IMG/VR virus record: IMGVR_UViG_3300009175_000943 | Span: 1 to 64,000 of that record | Origin: a virus | Length of the DNA: 64,000 bases | Direction: 5' to 3' (one strand) | Part shown: positions 47,929 to 56,572 of the stretch, piece after piece | How the letters are laid out: each line of letters starts with the position of its first letter | How positions within the stretch are numbered: the stretch's first letter is position 1 | Program-made: the position numbers and the translations under genes | The notes under the pieces: model-generated | Database searches by the model: none | Seen by the model: only the letters and a program-made list of their open reading frames with translations | Told to the model about the DNA's origin: nothing

Positions 47929-48240
47929 ATGCAATTATTTGAAGAATATCTTGCCGAACATAATATGTTAGAGGCTGCTGGTGCTGCTCAAAAGCTACGA
48001 TTATCTGGGCTATTAAAACTTGCACAACAGGGCATGTTAGACACCACTCGAATAGGTGACATGTATCAATTGTTTCGGCAGATTATGGGTGTAATTCCAA
48101 CACGTGCAGCCAATCCTTCTGATCCGAAATTTTTTGATAAATTACGAAAGATGTGTTGTGATAATATTTTTGATTATAAAGCACCGGAAGATCCCGATGG
48201 TGTTATTGCGGCATGGTTAAAAAGGAATCCTCAAGAGTAA
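47929..48240 (+). CDS. hypothetical protein with capsid-targeting-like N-terminus (103 aa)
   Basis: Starts MQLFEEYLAEHNMLEAAG; of all such proteins here this is closest to the T4 internal-protein leader in spacing (F-x-x-Y-L-A-E). The remainder is helical (AQKLRLSGLLKLAQQGM, FRQIMGVIPT). The first LAE could be a prohead-protease cut site. No Shine-Dalgarno; TATATAATAC directly precedes the ATG. Confidence 0.65.
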   Translation: MQLFEEYLAEHNMLEAAGAAQKLRLSGLLKLAQQGMLDTTRIGDMYQLFRQIMGVIPTRAANPSDPKFFDKLRKMCCDNIFDYKAPEDPDGVIAAWLKRNPQE

Positions 48241-48254
48241 TACTATATTAAAGC

Positions 48255-48512
48255 ATGTATAAATGCCAACTATGTGGAGAGATCGTTCCAAAAGGAACAG
48301 CGTGTCGAAAGGTTATCCTTGAGACTAGAAACAAAGAATATCCTGCCAGAAGAAAGGCTAATCAGGGATATGACCGTCGAGATGGCGGTAATTTTAGAAG
48401 TAATCGCAGTAGTGATAAAATGGACGATTATGGTGGTGTTGGGCATGAAACGGCCAAAGAAGTCAATGCTTGTGAAAAGTGTGCTCAGTTATACAAACCT
48501 GTGACCAATTAG
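48255..48512 (+). CDS. small zinc-ribbon-like basic protein (85 aa)
   Basis: Starts MYKCQLCGEIVPKGTACRKV with CxxC and ends ACEKCAQLYKP with a second CxxC, separated by an Arg/Asn/Gly-rich stretch (NQGYDRRDGGNFRSNRSSD). This is a zinc ribbon with a long disordered insert. TATATTAAAG precedes the ATG and no Shine-Dalgarno is seen. Nucleic-acid binding is plausible from charge. Confidence 0.65.
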   Translation: MYKCQLCGEIVPKGTACRKVILETRNKEYPARRKANQGYDRRDGGNFRSNRSSDKMDDYGGVGHETAKEVNACEKCAQLYKPVTN

Positions 48513-48574
48513 CCTTTTATTTACAATTCTTTTCTGCTATACTGCATGACATAAGATACTTCAGGGTGTAATTT

Positions 48575-49594
48575 ATGTCATCTGCTTCTGAACAAAGAAA
48601 ATTAAACAAGCTTCTAACTGGCACGCCAACTCGGCCACCCAAGCAGGGATACGTATCAGAATCGCCATCTTTTGCGGGCGATTGTGGAATAGGGCCAGAA
48701 AAAGAGTATGGCAAGATGTGCCAGTGGAACACATGTGATGGGGTTAGATTTTTCCCTACGGGCGTAACAGTTAAGGAATTGCCTCCAGGTGTCTATGAAC
48801 CAAAATACATTCCTACTCAGGGACATTATTTTGAAAAATTAGAGACCAAGACAGATGGCTTGATTCGTTTCCCTGAAACAAATTCTGAAAAGGTAATTAG
48901 TGAAATTCAGAATTTTTGGGAAAATGAGGAACTGTTCAGATTAAATCGGGTGATCTATAAGAGAGGCATCATTCTGTGGGGGCCACCGGGATCTGGTAAA
49001 TCATGCACAATCCAATTGGTCGTAGTGGATGTTATGAAGCGTGGTGGCGTTGTCTTTAAGTTTGATAATCATCCATCTACGTTTGTTGAATGTATGCGTC
49101 ATTTTCGTGTCATTCAACCAACAACTCGGTTGGTGGTGTTGATGGAGGATTTGGACTCAATTCTTGAAAAATATTGCGAGTCAGAAGTATTGAATATATT
49201 GGACGGCGTAGAGAAAATTGAAAATGTGGTTTTCTTGGCGACCACTAATTATCCAGAAAAACTTGGTGACAGAATCATTAATCGGCCTAGTCGATTTGAT
49301 AAACGATTCATGATGCCACATCCGAGAGCCAAGTCTAGGAAGATATTTTTTGATCATCTCTTTAGTTTTGGTGCTACCGATCCCAGCAAGTATGATTTAA
49401 GTTGTTGGGTTAAGGATACGGCTGGGATGTCCATTGCTCATCTAAAGGAGTTGTTTATTTCGGTATGTATTCAGGGTGATTCTTATGGAGATGCTATAGA
49501 GACTTTGCGAGCAATGGTAGAGAATCCGCCAGATTCTTCAGAAGCGGAGCCAGAAAAGGGCATTGGTTTTGGAAAGGTGCCGATCATTGATTGA
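48575..49594 (+). CDS. AAA+ ATPase (339 aa)
   Basis: A single AAA+ module. Walker A GPPGSGKSC near residue 135, Walker B VVLMEDLDS, sensor 1 FLATTNYPEKL, and the second-region NRPSRFDKRF with arginine fingers, then FDHLFSFG. The N-terminal ~110 residues are unrelated to any domain I know. The pattern is close to BCS1/proteasome-like unfoldases. The start follows AGGGTGTAATTT. It is followed by an overlapping carrier-protein gene. Substrate unknown; disassembly or remodelling in the phage cycle is inferred. Confidence 0.85.
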   Translation: MSSASEQRKLNKLLTGTPTRPPKQGYVSESPSFAGDCGIGPEKEYGKMCQWNTCDGVRFFPTGVTVKELPPGVYEPKYIPTQGHYFEKLETKTDGLIRFPETNSEKVISEIQNFWENEELFRLNRVIYKRGIILWGPPGSGKSCTIQLVVVDVMKRGGVVFKFDNHPSTFVECMRHFRVIQPTTRLVVLMEDLDSILEKYCESEVLNILDGVEKIENVVFLATTNYPEKLGDRIINRPSRFDKRFMMPHPRAKSRKIFFDHLFSFGATDPSKYDLSCWVKDTAGMSIAHLKELFISVCIQGDSYGDAIETLRAMVENPPDSSEAEPEKGIGFGKVPIID

Positions 49595-49841
49595 ACAAAA
49601 AATAATTGCAATTCTTGAAAAGGTATTAGGGAAGCAACATATAGTTCCTGAGTCTAGAGTTGTTGATGACCTTGGATGTTGCTCTATTGTAGACGGCATG
49701 GAAATAGTGCTATTGTTACAACATGAGTTTAGAATAAATTTACTGATACAAGATTGTCATGAAATTGTAACGGTTCATGATTTGATTAACAAAATTGAAT
49801 CGTTAATTAAAAAACCATATAGTATACATTTGTGGGAGTAA
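49587..49841 (+). CDS. acyl carrier protein-like
   Basis: An 84-residue protein with the helical bundle pattern of acyl/peptidyl carrier proteins. It has IIAILEKVLG, VVDDLGCCSIVDGMEIVLLLQHEF and LLIQDCHEIVTVHDLINKIESL. The phosphopantetheine-bearing Ser is in CCSIVDG (usual context DSL), so it may be modified. The TTG at 49587 is chosen because GGAAAGG lies 7 nt upstream. It overlaps the AAA+ gene by 8 nt and precedes an RmlB-like dehydratase by 2 nt, which suggests a carrier in sugar or lipid modification. Confidence 0.7.
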   Translation: MIEQKIIAILEKVLGKQHIVPESRVVDDLGCCSIVDGMEIVLLLQHEFRINLLIQDCHEIVTVHDLINKIESLIKKPYSIHLWE

Positions 49842-49843
49842 TA

Positions 49844-50959
49844 ATGAAAAGAGTTCTTTTAACAGGTGTGGGTGGTTTTATTGGGTCGCACTGTCTCCAA
49901 TACTGGTTAGAAAACACAGATTGGGAAATTATTGGTTTAGATTCTTTCCGTCACAAAGGAATCGTTAGTCGATGTAATGAGGTTTTCAAAAGATATGGAA
50001 ATTCAAAGCGGGTTAGAATCTATATGCATGATTTGACGGTTCCGATTGATTGGCCGTTAGAGAATCAAATCATGGGAAGGAGTCTTGATGATCGGGGGGT
50101 TCTTACAGAAAAGCCAATTGATTATATTATTAACATGGCTTCTGATTCTGCTGTAGAGCGATCTACCACTGATCCCACACATTGTTTAAGAAACAATTAT
50201 GAATTGATGGTTAACATGTTGGAGTTTGCCAGAAAGGCAAAGCCAAAGCTATTTGTTCATATTAGTACAGATGAGGTTTATGGAGAAGCACCACCGCTTC
50301 CTAGTCTAGGGCATCTTGAATGGTCGCCAATTGCCCCATCTAATCCATATGCGGCATCTAAAGCAGCCCAAGAAGCTTTAGCGATTGCTTATTGGCGTAC
50401 TTATGATCTGCCTGTGGTGATTACAAATTGCATGAATATAATCGGGGAATGGCAAGATCCAGAAAAATTCTTGCCTAAGATTATTCAATACGTTGCTACA
50501 GGTAAAGAAATGCCTGTGTATGCCGATAAGACCGATGGCCCTTCATTGACTAATCTTAGTGGTCACGGTGGAAATCATGCTGAAAATAACCAAGGTTGGT
50601 ATATTGGCTCTAGAATTTATTTGGATGCTAGAAATAAAGCTGATGCCATTAAATTTATTGCGTCCAACCTGCATCCTGCTCGTTATAGTCAAGGAGCAAA
50701 ACGACCAGATCGCTATAATATTTGTGGCGATACCGAATTGAATAATTTGGAATTGGCACGGGCAGTTGCTAAAATTATGGGAAAGGAACTTTTATATAAA
50801 TTAATACCCAGTGAATCTGCCCGTCCAGGTTATGATAGGCGTTATGCTTTAGATGGAAGTAAATTGAGAAGTCTTGGTTGGAGACAACCAATATCGTTTG
50901 ATGAAACTTTAGATCGCATTATTAAATGGACTATGCAAAACAAACACTGGATATCATGA
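49844..50959 (+). CDS. RmlB-like NAD-dependent sugar-nucleotide dehydratase
   Basis: A 371-residue extended SDR enzyme. Rossmann loop TGVGGFIGSH, then STDEVYGE with the catalytic Asp-Glu pair of dTDP-glucose 4,6-dehydratases, YAASKAAQE with Tyr/Lys (YxxxK), and C-terminal RPGYDRRYALDGSKLRSLGW, a diagnostic RmlB-type end. A basic insert (NNQGWYIGSRIY) lies before it. It would convert a nucleotide sugar to its 4-keto-6-deoxy form. GTG at 49832 is possible but ATG 49844 after GGGAGTAAT is preferred. Confidence 0.85.
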   Translation: MKRVLLTGVGGFIGSHCLQYWLENTDWEIIGLDSFRHKGIVSRCNEVFKRYGNSKRVRIYMHDLTVPIDWPLENQIMGRSLDDRGVLTEKPIDYIINMASDSAVERSTTDPTHCLRNNYELMVNMLEFARKAKPKLFVHISTDEVYGEAPPLPSLGHLEWSPIAPSNPYAASKAAQEALAIAYWRTYDLPVVITNCMNIIGEWQDPEKFLPKIIQYVATGKEMPVYADKTDGPSLTNLSGHGGNHAENNQGWYIGSRIYLDARNKADAIKFIASNLHPARYSQGAKRPDRYNICGDTELNNLELARAVAKIMGKELLYKLIPSESARPGYDRRYALDGSKLRSLGWRQPISFDETLDRIIKWTMQNKHWIS

Positions 50960-50978
50960 ATAAAATTAGGAGATATGT

Positions 50979-51233
50979 ATGTATGCATTTATTTTATGTG
51001 CCTTATTGGGGGCTTCGCCGCCTCCTTTGCACCCCACGCCTGCAATGAGGATAGAGTCGGTTTATCAAGATATGGAGAGGAATCGGGCTGTGCGAGTGAC
51101 TCCAGGCTCTTTGCCATATCCATATCCTGCTCTTCCTAGTTATCCTACGCCATTTTCAGATCGACAGTCACCGTTTATTCAATCGTATTACAGTCCTTAT
51201 TACAGCCCTTACTATTATCACTATTGGAGATGA
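50979..51233 (+). CDS. small secreted Pro/Tyr-rich protein (84 aa)
   Basis: Starts MYAFILCALLGASPPP, a short hydrophobic leader that could be a signal or lipid-like peptide, followed by Pro-, Tyr- and Ser-rich sequence (PYPYPALPSYPTPF, SPYYSPYYYHYWR). AGGAGATATGT precedes the ATG. It is low complexity and aromatic-rich. No homologue recognised. Confidence 0.6.
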   Translation: MYAFILCALLGASPPPLHPTPAMRIESVYQDMERNRAVRVTPGSLPYPYPALPSYPTPFSDRQSPFIQSYYSPYYSPYYYHYWR

Positions 51234-51292
51234 AATAATTTCCGGCTTACAAGCATACATATGTTTGATAACCAGAAATTATTGGGAGGCGT

Positions 51293-52228
51293 ATGGCAAA
51301 GTGGGAACGATTAAATACACAGAAGTTCATAGAGCGAGCTAAGACGGTGCATGGAAATACATATGATTATTCCGAAATCGTATATGTGAAATCTACGGTA
51401 AAGGTTAAAGTAAAATGTAATAAGTGTGGACATAAATGGAAAATTTTACCACATAATCATTTGAAGGGCAATGGTTGTAAAAAATGTCAATACAAGAAAT
51501 TGTCACAAAACCAATCTCAAGGGCATGAAAATTTTGTGGCAGCAGCCAAGAAGGTGCATGGAGATAAATATGAATATGTAGGAATGTACAAGAATGTACA
51601 CGCACCGGTTCGTATAAAGTGTAATATATGCGGGGACATATTCAAACAAAGGGCTAGTAGCCACTTATCTGGATGCGGTTGCAAAAAATGTCAGTATCGT
51701 TGTTTACCGCAAAATCTTCCGATGTTAGTGAGTGTGTTTGAGGACAGATGTAGAATATTACACGATGATCGGTATGAGTATTATGGAGATTACAGAGGCA
51801 ATCGTGTTAAAATAAAGATTAGATGTAAGAAACACGATTATGTGTTTATGCAGTTGGCAGGTGCGCATTTATATCACGAACAAGGCTGTCCTAAATGCGA
51901 TGCATCTAAAGGCGAGTTGAAGATAGAAAAGTTTTTGCAAGTTAATGGATTTCAGTATGAGGCGGAAAAGAAGTTCCAAGGTTGTATAAATAAATTAGAA
52001 TTATCGTTTGACTTCTATCTTAGTGAACGGAATTTATGCATAGAGTATGATGGAGAACAACACTATAGGCCGATAGCATGTTTTGGTGGCAGGGGATATT
52101 TACAGAAAGTCAAACATCATGATGAGATAAAGTCAAAATTTTGTGCAGATAATAAGATTAGGCTTCTGCGAATACCGTTTTTTGAGTATAATCACATCGA
52201 GGAAATTTTGAGGAAAGAGATATGTTAA
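51293..52228 (+). CDS. EDxHD-type homing endonuclease with zinc-ribbon repeats
   Basis: A 311-residue protein. Residues 1-215 hold three similar ~60-residue modules, each starting VHGNTYDYS-like and ending in zinc-binding cysteines (CNKCGHKW...CKKCQYKK, CNICGDIF...CKKCQYRC, then CPKCDASKG). This DUF723-type array probably reads DNA sequence. The C-terminal ~95 residues form a Vsr/EDxHD nuclease: IEYDGEQHYRPI, FGGRGYLQKVKHHDEIKSKFC, IRLLRIPFFEY. It ends inside the next gene by 7 nt. Confidence 0.85.
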   Translation: MAKWERLNTQKFIERAKTVHGNTYDYSEIVYVKSTVKVKVKCNKCGHKWKILPHNHLKGNGCKKCQYKKLSQNQSQGHENFVAAAKKVHGDKYEYVGMYKNVHAPVRIKCNICGDIFKQRASSHLSGCGCKKCQYRCLPQNLPMLVSVFEDRCRILHDDRYEYYGDYRGNRVKIKIRCKKHDYVFMQLAGAHLYHEQGCPKCDASKGELKIEKFLQVNGFQYEAEKKFQGCINKLELSFDFYLSERNLCIEYDGEQHYRPIACFGGRGYLQKVKHHDEIKSKFCADNKIRLLRIPFFEYNHIEEILRKEIC

Positions 52229-52728
52229 GTCGTGTAGTCAGTGGTGGGCAGAGTGGATCGGACATTGCTGGTTTGATTGCAGCCAAGAAGTATGGTGTCG
52301 AAACCGGTGGATGGATGCCGCTGGGGTGGATTACAGAGAATGGACCTAAGCCGGAATACGAGCAAGAGTACGGATTGAAAGAACACAAACCGGTTGCTGG
52401 AAAAGTCAATGACCATATAGCATATGTACTAAGGACTAAGGCTAACGCTAGAGACTCTGATGGTACTATACGATTTGCTTCAGATTGGCGGTCTCCAGGG
52501 GAAACATGTACGTTGAAAGCAGTGCGGGAATACGGGAAACCAATCATTGATGTGGATGTTAAAAATCCAATTCCTATTGAGGAGGTGATTTCCTGGATTA
52601 AGGATCAAAACATTCAGACATTAAATGTAGCGGGGAACCGTGAAACTAAAAGCTTGGGCATCGGCAAGTTTGTAACCGAATACATGTCCAAGTTGCTAGA
52701 GGCAATGGGGTTTCAACCAGTAACGTGA
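52222..52728 (+). CDS. YpsA/MoCo-carrier-like SLOG-fold protein
   Basis: A 168-residue Rossmann-like protein. SGGQSGSDIAGLIAAKKYGVETGGWMP is the glycine-rich opening of the putative molybdenum-cofactor carrier / SLOG family, and the later DGTIRFASDW, GKPIIDVD and LNVAGNRETKS blocks agree. The family binds nucleotides or their derivatives. Phages commonly carry such proteins and their function is unknown. It overlaps the homing endonuclease gene and ends 24 nt before a terminator. Confidence 0.85.
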   Translation: MLSRVVSGGQSGSDIAGLIAAKKYGVETGGWMPLGWITENGPKPEYEQEYGLKEHKPVAGKVNDHIAYVLRTKANARDSDGTIRFASDWRSPGETCTLKAVREYGKPIIDVDVKNPIPIEEVISWIKDQNIQTLNVAGNRETKSLGIGKFVTEYMSKLLEAMGFQPVT

Positions 52729-52752
52729 CCTAAGCCCATTGCCATAATCCTG

Positions 52753-52787
52753 GCCCCATCTCCGCCTTGCGGAGATGGGGCTTTTTT
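52753..52787 (+). terminator. rho-independent terminator (overlaps a promoter)
   Basis: GCCCCATCTCCGC, CTT loop, GCGGAGATGGGGC, then TTTTTT. The loop and right arm overlap the -35 box and spacer of the promoter at 52767-52795. Confidence 0.94.
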
Positions 52788-52795
52788 GCTATAGT
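52767..52795 (+). promoter_or_regulatory. promoter embedded in a terminator
   Basis: TTGCGG (52767-52772), 17 bp, TGC-TATAGT (52790-52795). The -35 box lies in the hairpin loop/right arm and the -10 follows the T-run. It would drive the metallopeptidase-polymerase operon. Confidence 0.6.
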
Positions 52796-52832
52796 CTTGT
52801 ATGGAAACAATCATTTACAGAAAGGTATAACA

Positions 52833-53324
52833 ATGGCAAAAGCTAAGTTTTGGAAAGCAGATTCAGTACAAGAAGTTGCGGAAGAGTTGATTCCCAAGTT
52901 TCATGCGGAAGTTACAGATTATAAGATTCGAGTCGATTATTGGTTTACGGATAAAGTGACCAAAAGAAACGGTAAGGAAGTTTGGGGCCTATGCCGCAAG
53001 GTATCGGGGTTCAATGCCGCTCAAGCATCGGATAATCCAGAGGGCGAAGAATTTTATGCAATTATTGTGCCCGAGATTATTTGGACGGCTCTTTCTCAGA
53101 AGGGAAAGATGGCTTTGGTGGATCACGAACTTTGTCATATTGGTGTAGAATATGATGCTGATGAAGAGGGTGATGCTAGTGAAGATGCTGTGAAGAAGCG
53201 TGTTGTGCCGCATGACATGGAAGAATTCCTTTGTATCAATCGTCGTTACGGCAATTGGCAGGATGATGAGATGGCTGCGGTTAAGGCTGTTGTGAAGGAT
53301 GAAGATACCGAAGAGGATGAATGA
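52833..53324 (+). CDS. putative phage metallopeptidase
   Basis: A 163-residue protein of the phage metallopeptidase type (KIRVDYWF early, FYAIIVPEIIW, then ALVDHELCHIG). DHELCHIG contains HExxH-like HELCH with two His and a Glu, so a zinc site is plausible. The C-terminus is acidic (KDEDTEEDE). AGAAAGGTATAACA precedes the ATG. Its stop overlaps the ATG of the polymerase C-terminal gene, so the two are translated together. Confidence 0.75.
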   Translation: MAKAKFWKADSVQEVAEELIPKFHAEVTDYKIRVDYWFTDKVTKRNGKEVWGLCRKVSGFNAAQASDNPEGEEFYAIIVPEIIWTALSQKGKMALVDHELCHIGVEYDADEEGDASEDAVKKRVVPHDMEEFLCINRRYGNWQDDEMAAVKAVVKDEDTEEDE

Positions 53325-56008
53325 TGGATTCAAAAGAACGATTGATCCAATTGTGCGAAACTACGATAGCACAATTGGCCGGATATGGTGAAGAACATGA
53401 AAAGCGAATGAAGTTGGAATTGAAGGCGGTTGACGACTTCAATGAGCACGATTATTTTCTGGACTTGCATGACCGTGGAGTGAAGATTGACAGGAATGAA
53501 AATAACTTGTTGATCGCATTGCTGTTGGGTATTTGTGAAGACTGGGATGAGAGTCAGCAGCCCGTCTACATTTACGGCGAATTTCCTGATATTGACGTAG
53601 ATTTTAAGAAGGACGTGCGGATGTATCTCAAGGATGAGTGGGCACCTAAGACATTTGGCCCAGAGAATGTGTGTAACATTGGAAGTTATAATACATTTGG
53701 AATCAAAAGTTCTTTGATTGATATGGCTAAGGTGTTTAGTGCAGATCGTGATGAAGTATTGAATGTGACGACCAAGTTGGGTTTGAAAGACGATGAAGGC
53801 AAGACGCTGACTTGGGAACGGGCATTAGAGTTAAACAAGGATCTTGCAGAGTATTGTAAAATACATCCCGATATTGCCAAGGCTGCCAAGCGGATGTTGA
53901 ATCGTATTAGGAGTCGTGGCAAGCATGCCGGGGGATTGATTATTTCTAGAATCCCCATTGCCGATCTTGTCCCTCTATGCACAGATTCGGATGGCAACCC
54001 AGTATCAGCTTGGACTGAAGGGTTACATGCACAAGACTTGCAGCCTGTGGGATTGGTTAAATATGACGTGCTTGGCCTAACGAACTTAGAACAGCTTGCG
54101 CAAGCGGCTAGAATCATTCTTGAACGAGCAGATAATACCACTAAGTCAATTGCGGAAGAAATTAAGCTTCGGCATGGTATTGAAAATATCTGTGCGTTGC
54201 CCGGCCGGGAAAGTTGGTCAGATATTTCATATCTTAACGATCCCAAGGCATTGGCTTTAGCCAATCAGGGTAAATTGCGATGCATATTCCAATTTGATTC
54301 GGCCGGAATGCGGGAATTGGTAAAACGTGGTGGCGTGTATAGTTTCGATGATCTTGCGGCCTATACTGCGTTGTATCGTCCTGGGCCGTTAGGTTCGGGT
54401 ATGGCCACGAACTACTGCGACCGAAAGAACGGATTGGAACATTACGAAATTCATCCGTTGTTGGAGCCGGTACTTGGCAAGACCTTTGGCGTTCTTGTTT
54501 ATCAAGAGCAGGTTATGAAGATTTTGAATATCGTAGGTGATATTCCATTAAAGGATTGTGAGCTTGTACGTAAGGCTATTAGCAAGAAGAAGGTTGATAA
54601 GTTTATTAAGTACAAGAATAAATTCTTGGAAGAAGGACAGAAGCGATTAGAATGGCCATTAGAGGACGTTGTTAAGCTTTGGGACTATATTGAAGCGTTT
54701 GCAGATTATGGATTTAACATGAGCCATGCGGTGGCTTATACCTATATCAGTTCACGTCTTCTTTGGTTAAAAGCTCATTATCCTTTGGAATTCTTTACGG
54801 CTATTTTGAGTTGTGAAGAGGATGAAGAAAAGGTTAAAGAATATAAACTGGAAGCCGAAAAGTTTGGCATTGCAGTCAATCGTGTGGATTTGAATAAGTC
54901 TAAGGTTAAATTTTCTATTGTAGGCGATTCAATTTATATTGGTTTTGCCAATATCAAAGGAATTGGAGAAGAAGTAGCCAAGCGGATCGTTGCTGGCCAA
55001 CCATATGCCAGTTTTGAAGATTTCTTGACAAGATTTGGTACGGACGCTGCTGTAATCAAGCCGCTGATTGGATTGCGAGTTTTCAAAGATACTGGTATGA
55101 GTGCTGTTACACTTTATGAATTTGCCGAATATTACAAAGAGCAGATGAAGAAGCGTGTGGACAGAGATAAGCGTAACGTCAAAAGCCGTAATGAAATAGT
55201 TGATGATCTTGTGTTTTTGGCGGTCGATGCTAGAGGTTTGAAGGGCATTATCACAGCAGAACAATCTGCCGAAATAAGAGAACAGGCGGCTGCCCATTTA
55301 GATAAATGTGTTGAGTTAGATGATGATGGTTGCAATATTGCATTAAATGAATGGATGGCGGATTGTTTAGATAAATTTGATGTCAAACAGTGGAAGAAGT
55401 ATGTCGGCAAATACAAGAAGAATGTAATCTCCATTCGGGAAAAACAGGCTGAGGATAAGCCTATTGTTTTAGAGGGGTTTGAACCTCCTGGCAAGATTGA
55501 TGAGGAATTGGCAAAGATCTTCCGTGCAGATCCTATTGAGGCAGAAGATAAATTTTATGGATTTGGTTGGGAACATATGCTGGAAAAGAGTCCAGATTAT
55601 GAGGGATATACCTTTGGAGAATTTCGTCGCCGGGTTGATTTAGAGGATATTGCCATTACGGTGGTGGAGGTTAGAGTTATAGAACGGCCTGTTGAAAAGA
55701 AATCCAAGACGGGAAATCCCTATTATGTTTTCAAGGTCGAGGATGCTGAATGGCAGACAGAAGGGGTGACAATGTGGGATGAGGATTACAAGCGGTTCGA
55801 ATCTGAATTGCAGTATTGGGAATCCGATTCACGAAAGGGACATTTATTAAAAGTCAGATTGGAACGGCCAAAGCCACCATTTAAGAATTACACCTTTGAA
55901 AGCCCGCCCAAAGCATATCGACATAAGGTGATTCCTAAAGAAAAGAAAGACGATGTGCGATTGACAATTATGGAAAGGCCGTCACCAACGATAGAAATTA
56001 TCAAATAA
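53321..56008 (+). CDS. dnaE: DNA polymerase III alpha subunit, C-terminal piece (palm catalytic core, fingers, OB)
   Basis: An 895-residue protein. After a novel ~85-residue N-terminal segment it joins DnaE exactly at EFPDIDVDF, with the catalytic aspartates at positions 90-94; the third carboxylate lies in KYDVLGLTNLEQ. Further blocks: RIRSRGKHAGGLIIS, QFDSAGMRELVKRGG, AAYTALYRPGPLGSGM, VLVYQEQVMKI, VRKAISKKK, FADYGFNMSHAVAYTYIS, and helix-hairpin-helix GIGEEVAKRIVAG. The C-terminus has an OB-like domain (ITVVEVRVIERPVEKKSK). Two insert regions (about 605-720) are unlike bacterial DnaE. The PHP domain and adjoining palm are encoded at 41317-42741. Confidence 0.93.
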   Translation: MMDSKERLIQLCETTIAQLAGYGEEHEKRMKLELKAVDDFNEHDYFLDLHDRGVKIDRNENNLLIALLLGICEDWDESQQPVYIYGEFPDIDVDFKKDVRMYLKDEWAPKTFGPENVCNIGSYNTFGIKSSLIDMAKVFSADRDEVLNVTTKLGLKDDEGKTLTWERALELNKDLAEYCKIHPDIAKAAKRMLNRIRSRGKHAGGLIISRIPIADLVPLCTDSDGNPVSAWTEGLHAQDLQPVGLVKYDVLGLTNLEQLAQAARIILERADNTTKSIAEEIKLRHGIENICALPGRESWSDISYLNDPKALALANQGKLRCIFQFDSAGMRELVKRGGVYSFDDLAAYTALYRPGPLGSGMATNYCDRKNGLEHYEIHPLLEPVLGKTFGVLVYQEQVMKILNIVGDIPLKDCELVRKAISKKKVDKFIKYKNKFLEEGQKRLEWPLEDVVKLWDYIEAFADYGFNMSHAVAYTYISSRLLWLKAHYPLEFFTAILSCEEDEEKVKEYKLEAEKFGIAVNRVDLNKSKVKFSIVGDSIYIGFANIKGIGEEVAKRIVAGQPYASFEDFLTRFGTDAAVIKPLIGLRVFKDTGMSAVTLYEFAEYYKEQMKKRVDRDKRNVKSRNEIVDDLVFLAVDARGLKGIITAEQSAEIREQAAAHLDKCVELDDDGCNIALNEWMADCLDKFDVKQWKKYVGKYKKNVISIREKQAEDKPIVLEGFEPPGKIDEELAKIFRADPIEAEDKFYGFGWEHMLEKSPDYEGYTFGEFRRRVDLEDIAITVVEVRVIERPVEKKSKTGNPYYVFKVEDAEWQTEGVTMWDEDYKRFESELQYWESDSRKGHLLKVRLERPKPPFKNYTFESPPKAYRHKVIPKEKKDDVRLTIMERPSPTIEIIK

Positions 56009-56022
56009 AACTATGATAGAAT

Positions 56023-56487
56023 ATGGAAACAGAAGAACTAATAATTGATGACAAAAATTTCGACCAGTATTTCAGGGATGTGCGGAGATACAAGCCCGAA
56101 AAGGGCGAGATCATGGTTTGTTATGCCAACGCAGCAGAATTTGTGACCGGAAATGAAAAACGGCACATGATTCATTTGTTAAAGCTGCCCAATAAAATGG
56201 AAGCTGCAACACAGGTCATGCGAAAGCTTTTATATGCATGCGAAAGAGATGCTTATACTGTGCCAAAGATGATGTTGAAAGATATGCTCGCTGGTATGAC
56301 AGATGAGGAAATTCTTGAAAAACCATATCCTTATACAGTGCATATTTATTATTACACTAAACCTGAATATTTCCCCAAAGACGATCCGCATTGGACTTCG
56401 ATTTCTATCTTAAATCTTGATATGTTTATCGAAAAAACACAGAAAATCAAAGAAGACGATGTTGTCTCTGAGAAAACCGTGGACTGA
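56023..56487 (+). CDS. hypothetical protein (154 aa)
   Basis: Starts METEELIIDDKNFDQYFRDVRRYKPEKGE, an acidic/aromatic alpha/beta protein with YTVHIYYYTKPEYFPKDDP in the C-terminal half and a charged end. No family recognised. It begins 14 nt after the polymerase stop without a clear ribosome binding site and probably shares its transcript. Confidence 0.6.
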   Translation: METEELIIDDKNFDQYFRDVRRYKPEKGEIMVCYANAAEFVTGNEKRHMIHLLKLPNKMEAATQVMRKLLYACERDAYTVPKMMLKDMLAGMTDEEILEKPYPYTVHIYYYTKPEYFPKDDPHWTSISILNLDMFIEKTQKIKEDDVVSEKTVD

Positions 56488-56572
56488 GCTATACCTATTA
56501 TAGGCCGATATTATTTTGTCGCTGGTCACTAAATAGATTAAAGAAGGCCAGTCAAGAATAGAGGATAATAGT

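Noticed and set aside
47319-47930. Minus-strand open frames over the cysteine-rich gene
   Set aside because: They are antisense to a gene with signal peptide and strong binding site and cross a terminator.
52989-53333. Minus-strand open frame over the metallopeptidase gene
   Set aside because: It has no start signal and overlaps a gene with family motifs and a good binding site.
41317-56008. Intein or frameshift explanation for the two polymerase pieces
   Set aside because: The pieces are 10.6 kb apart with many genes between. The first has no intein-like start after the break and the second no His-Asn/nucleophile end before EFPDIDVDF.
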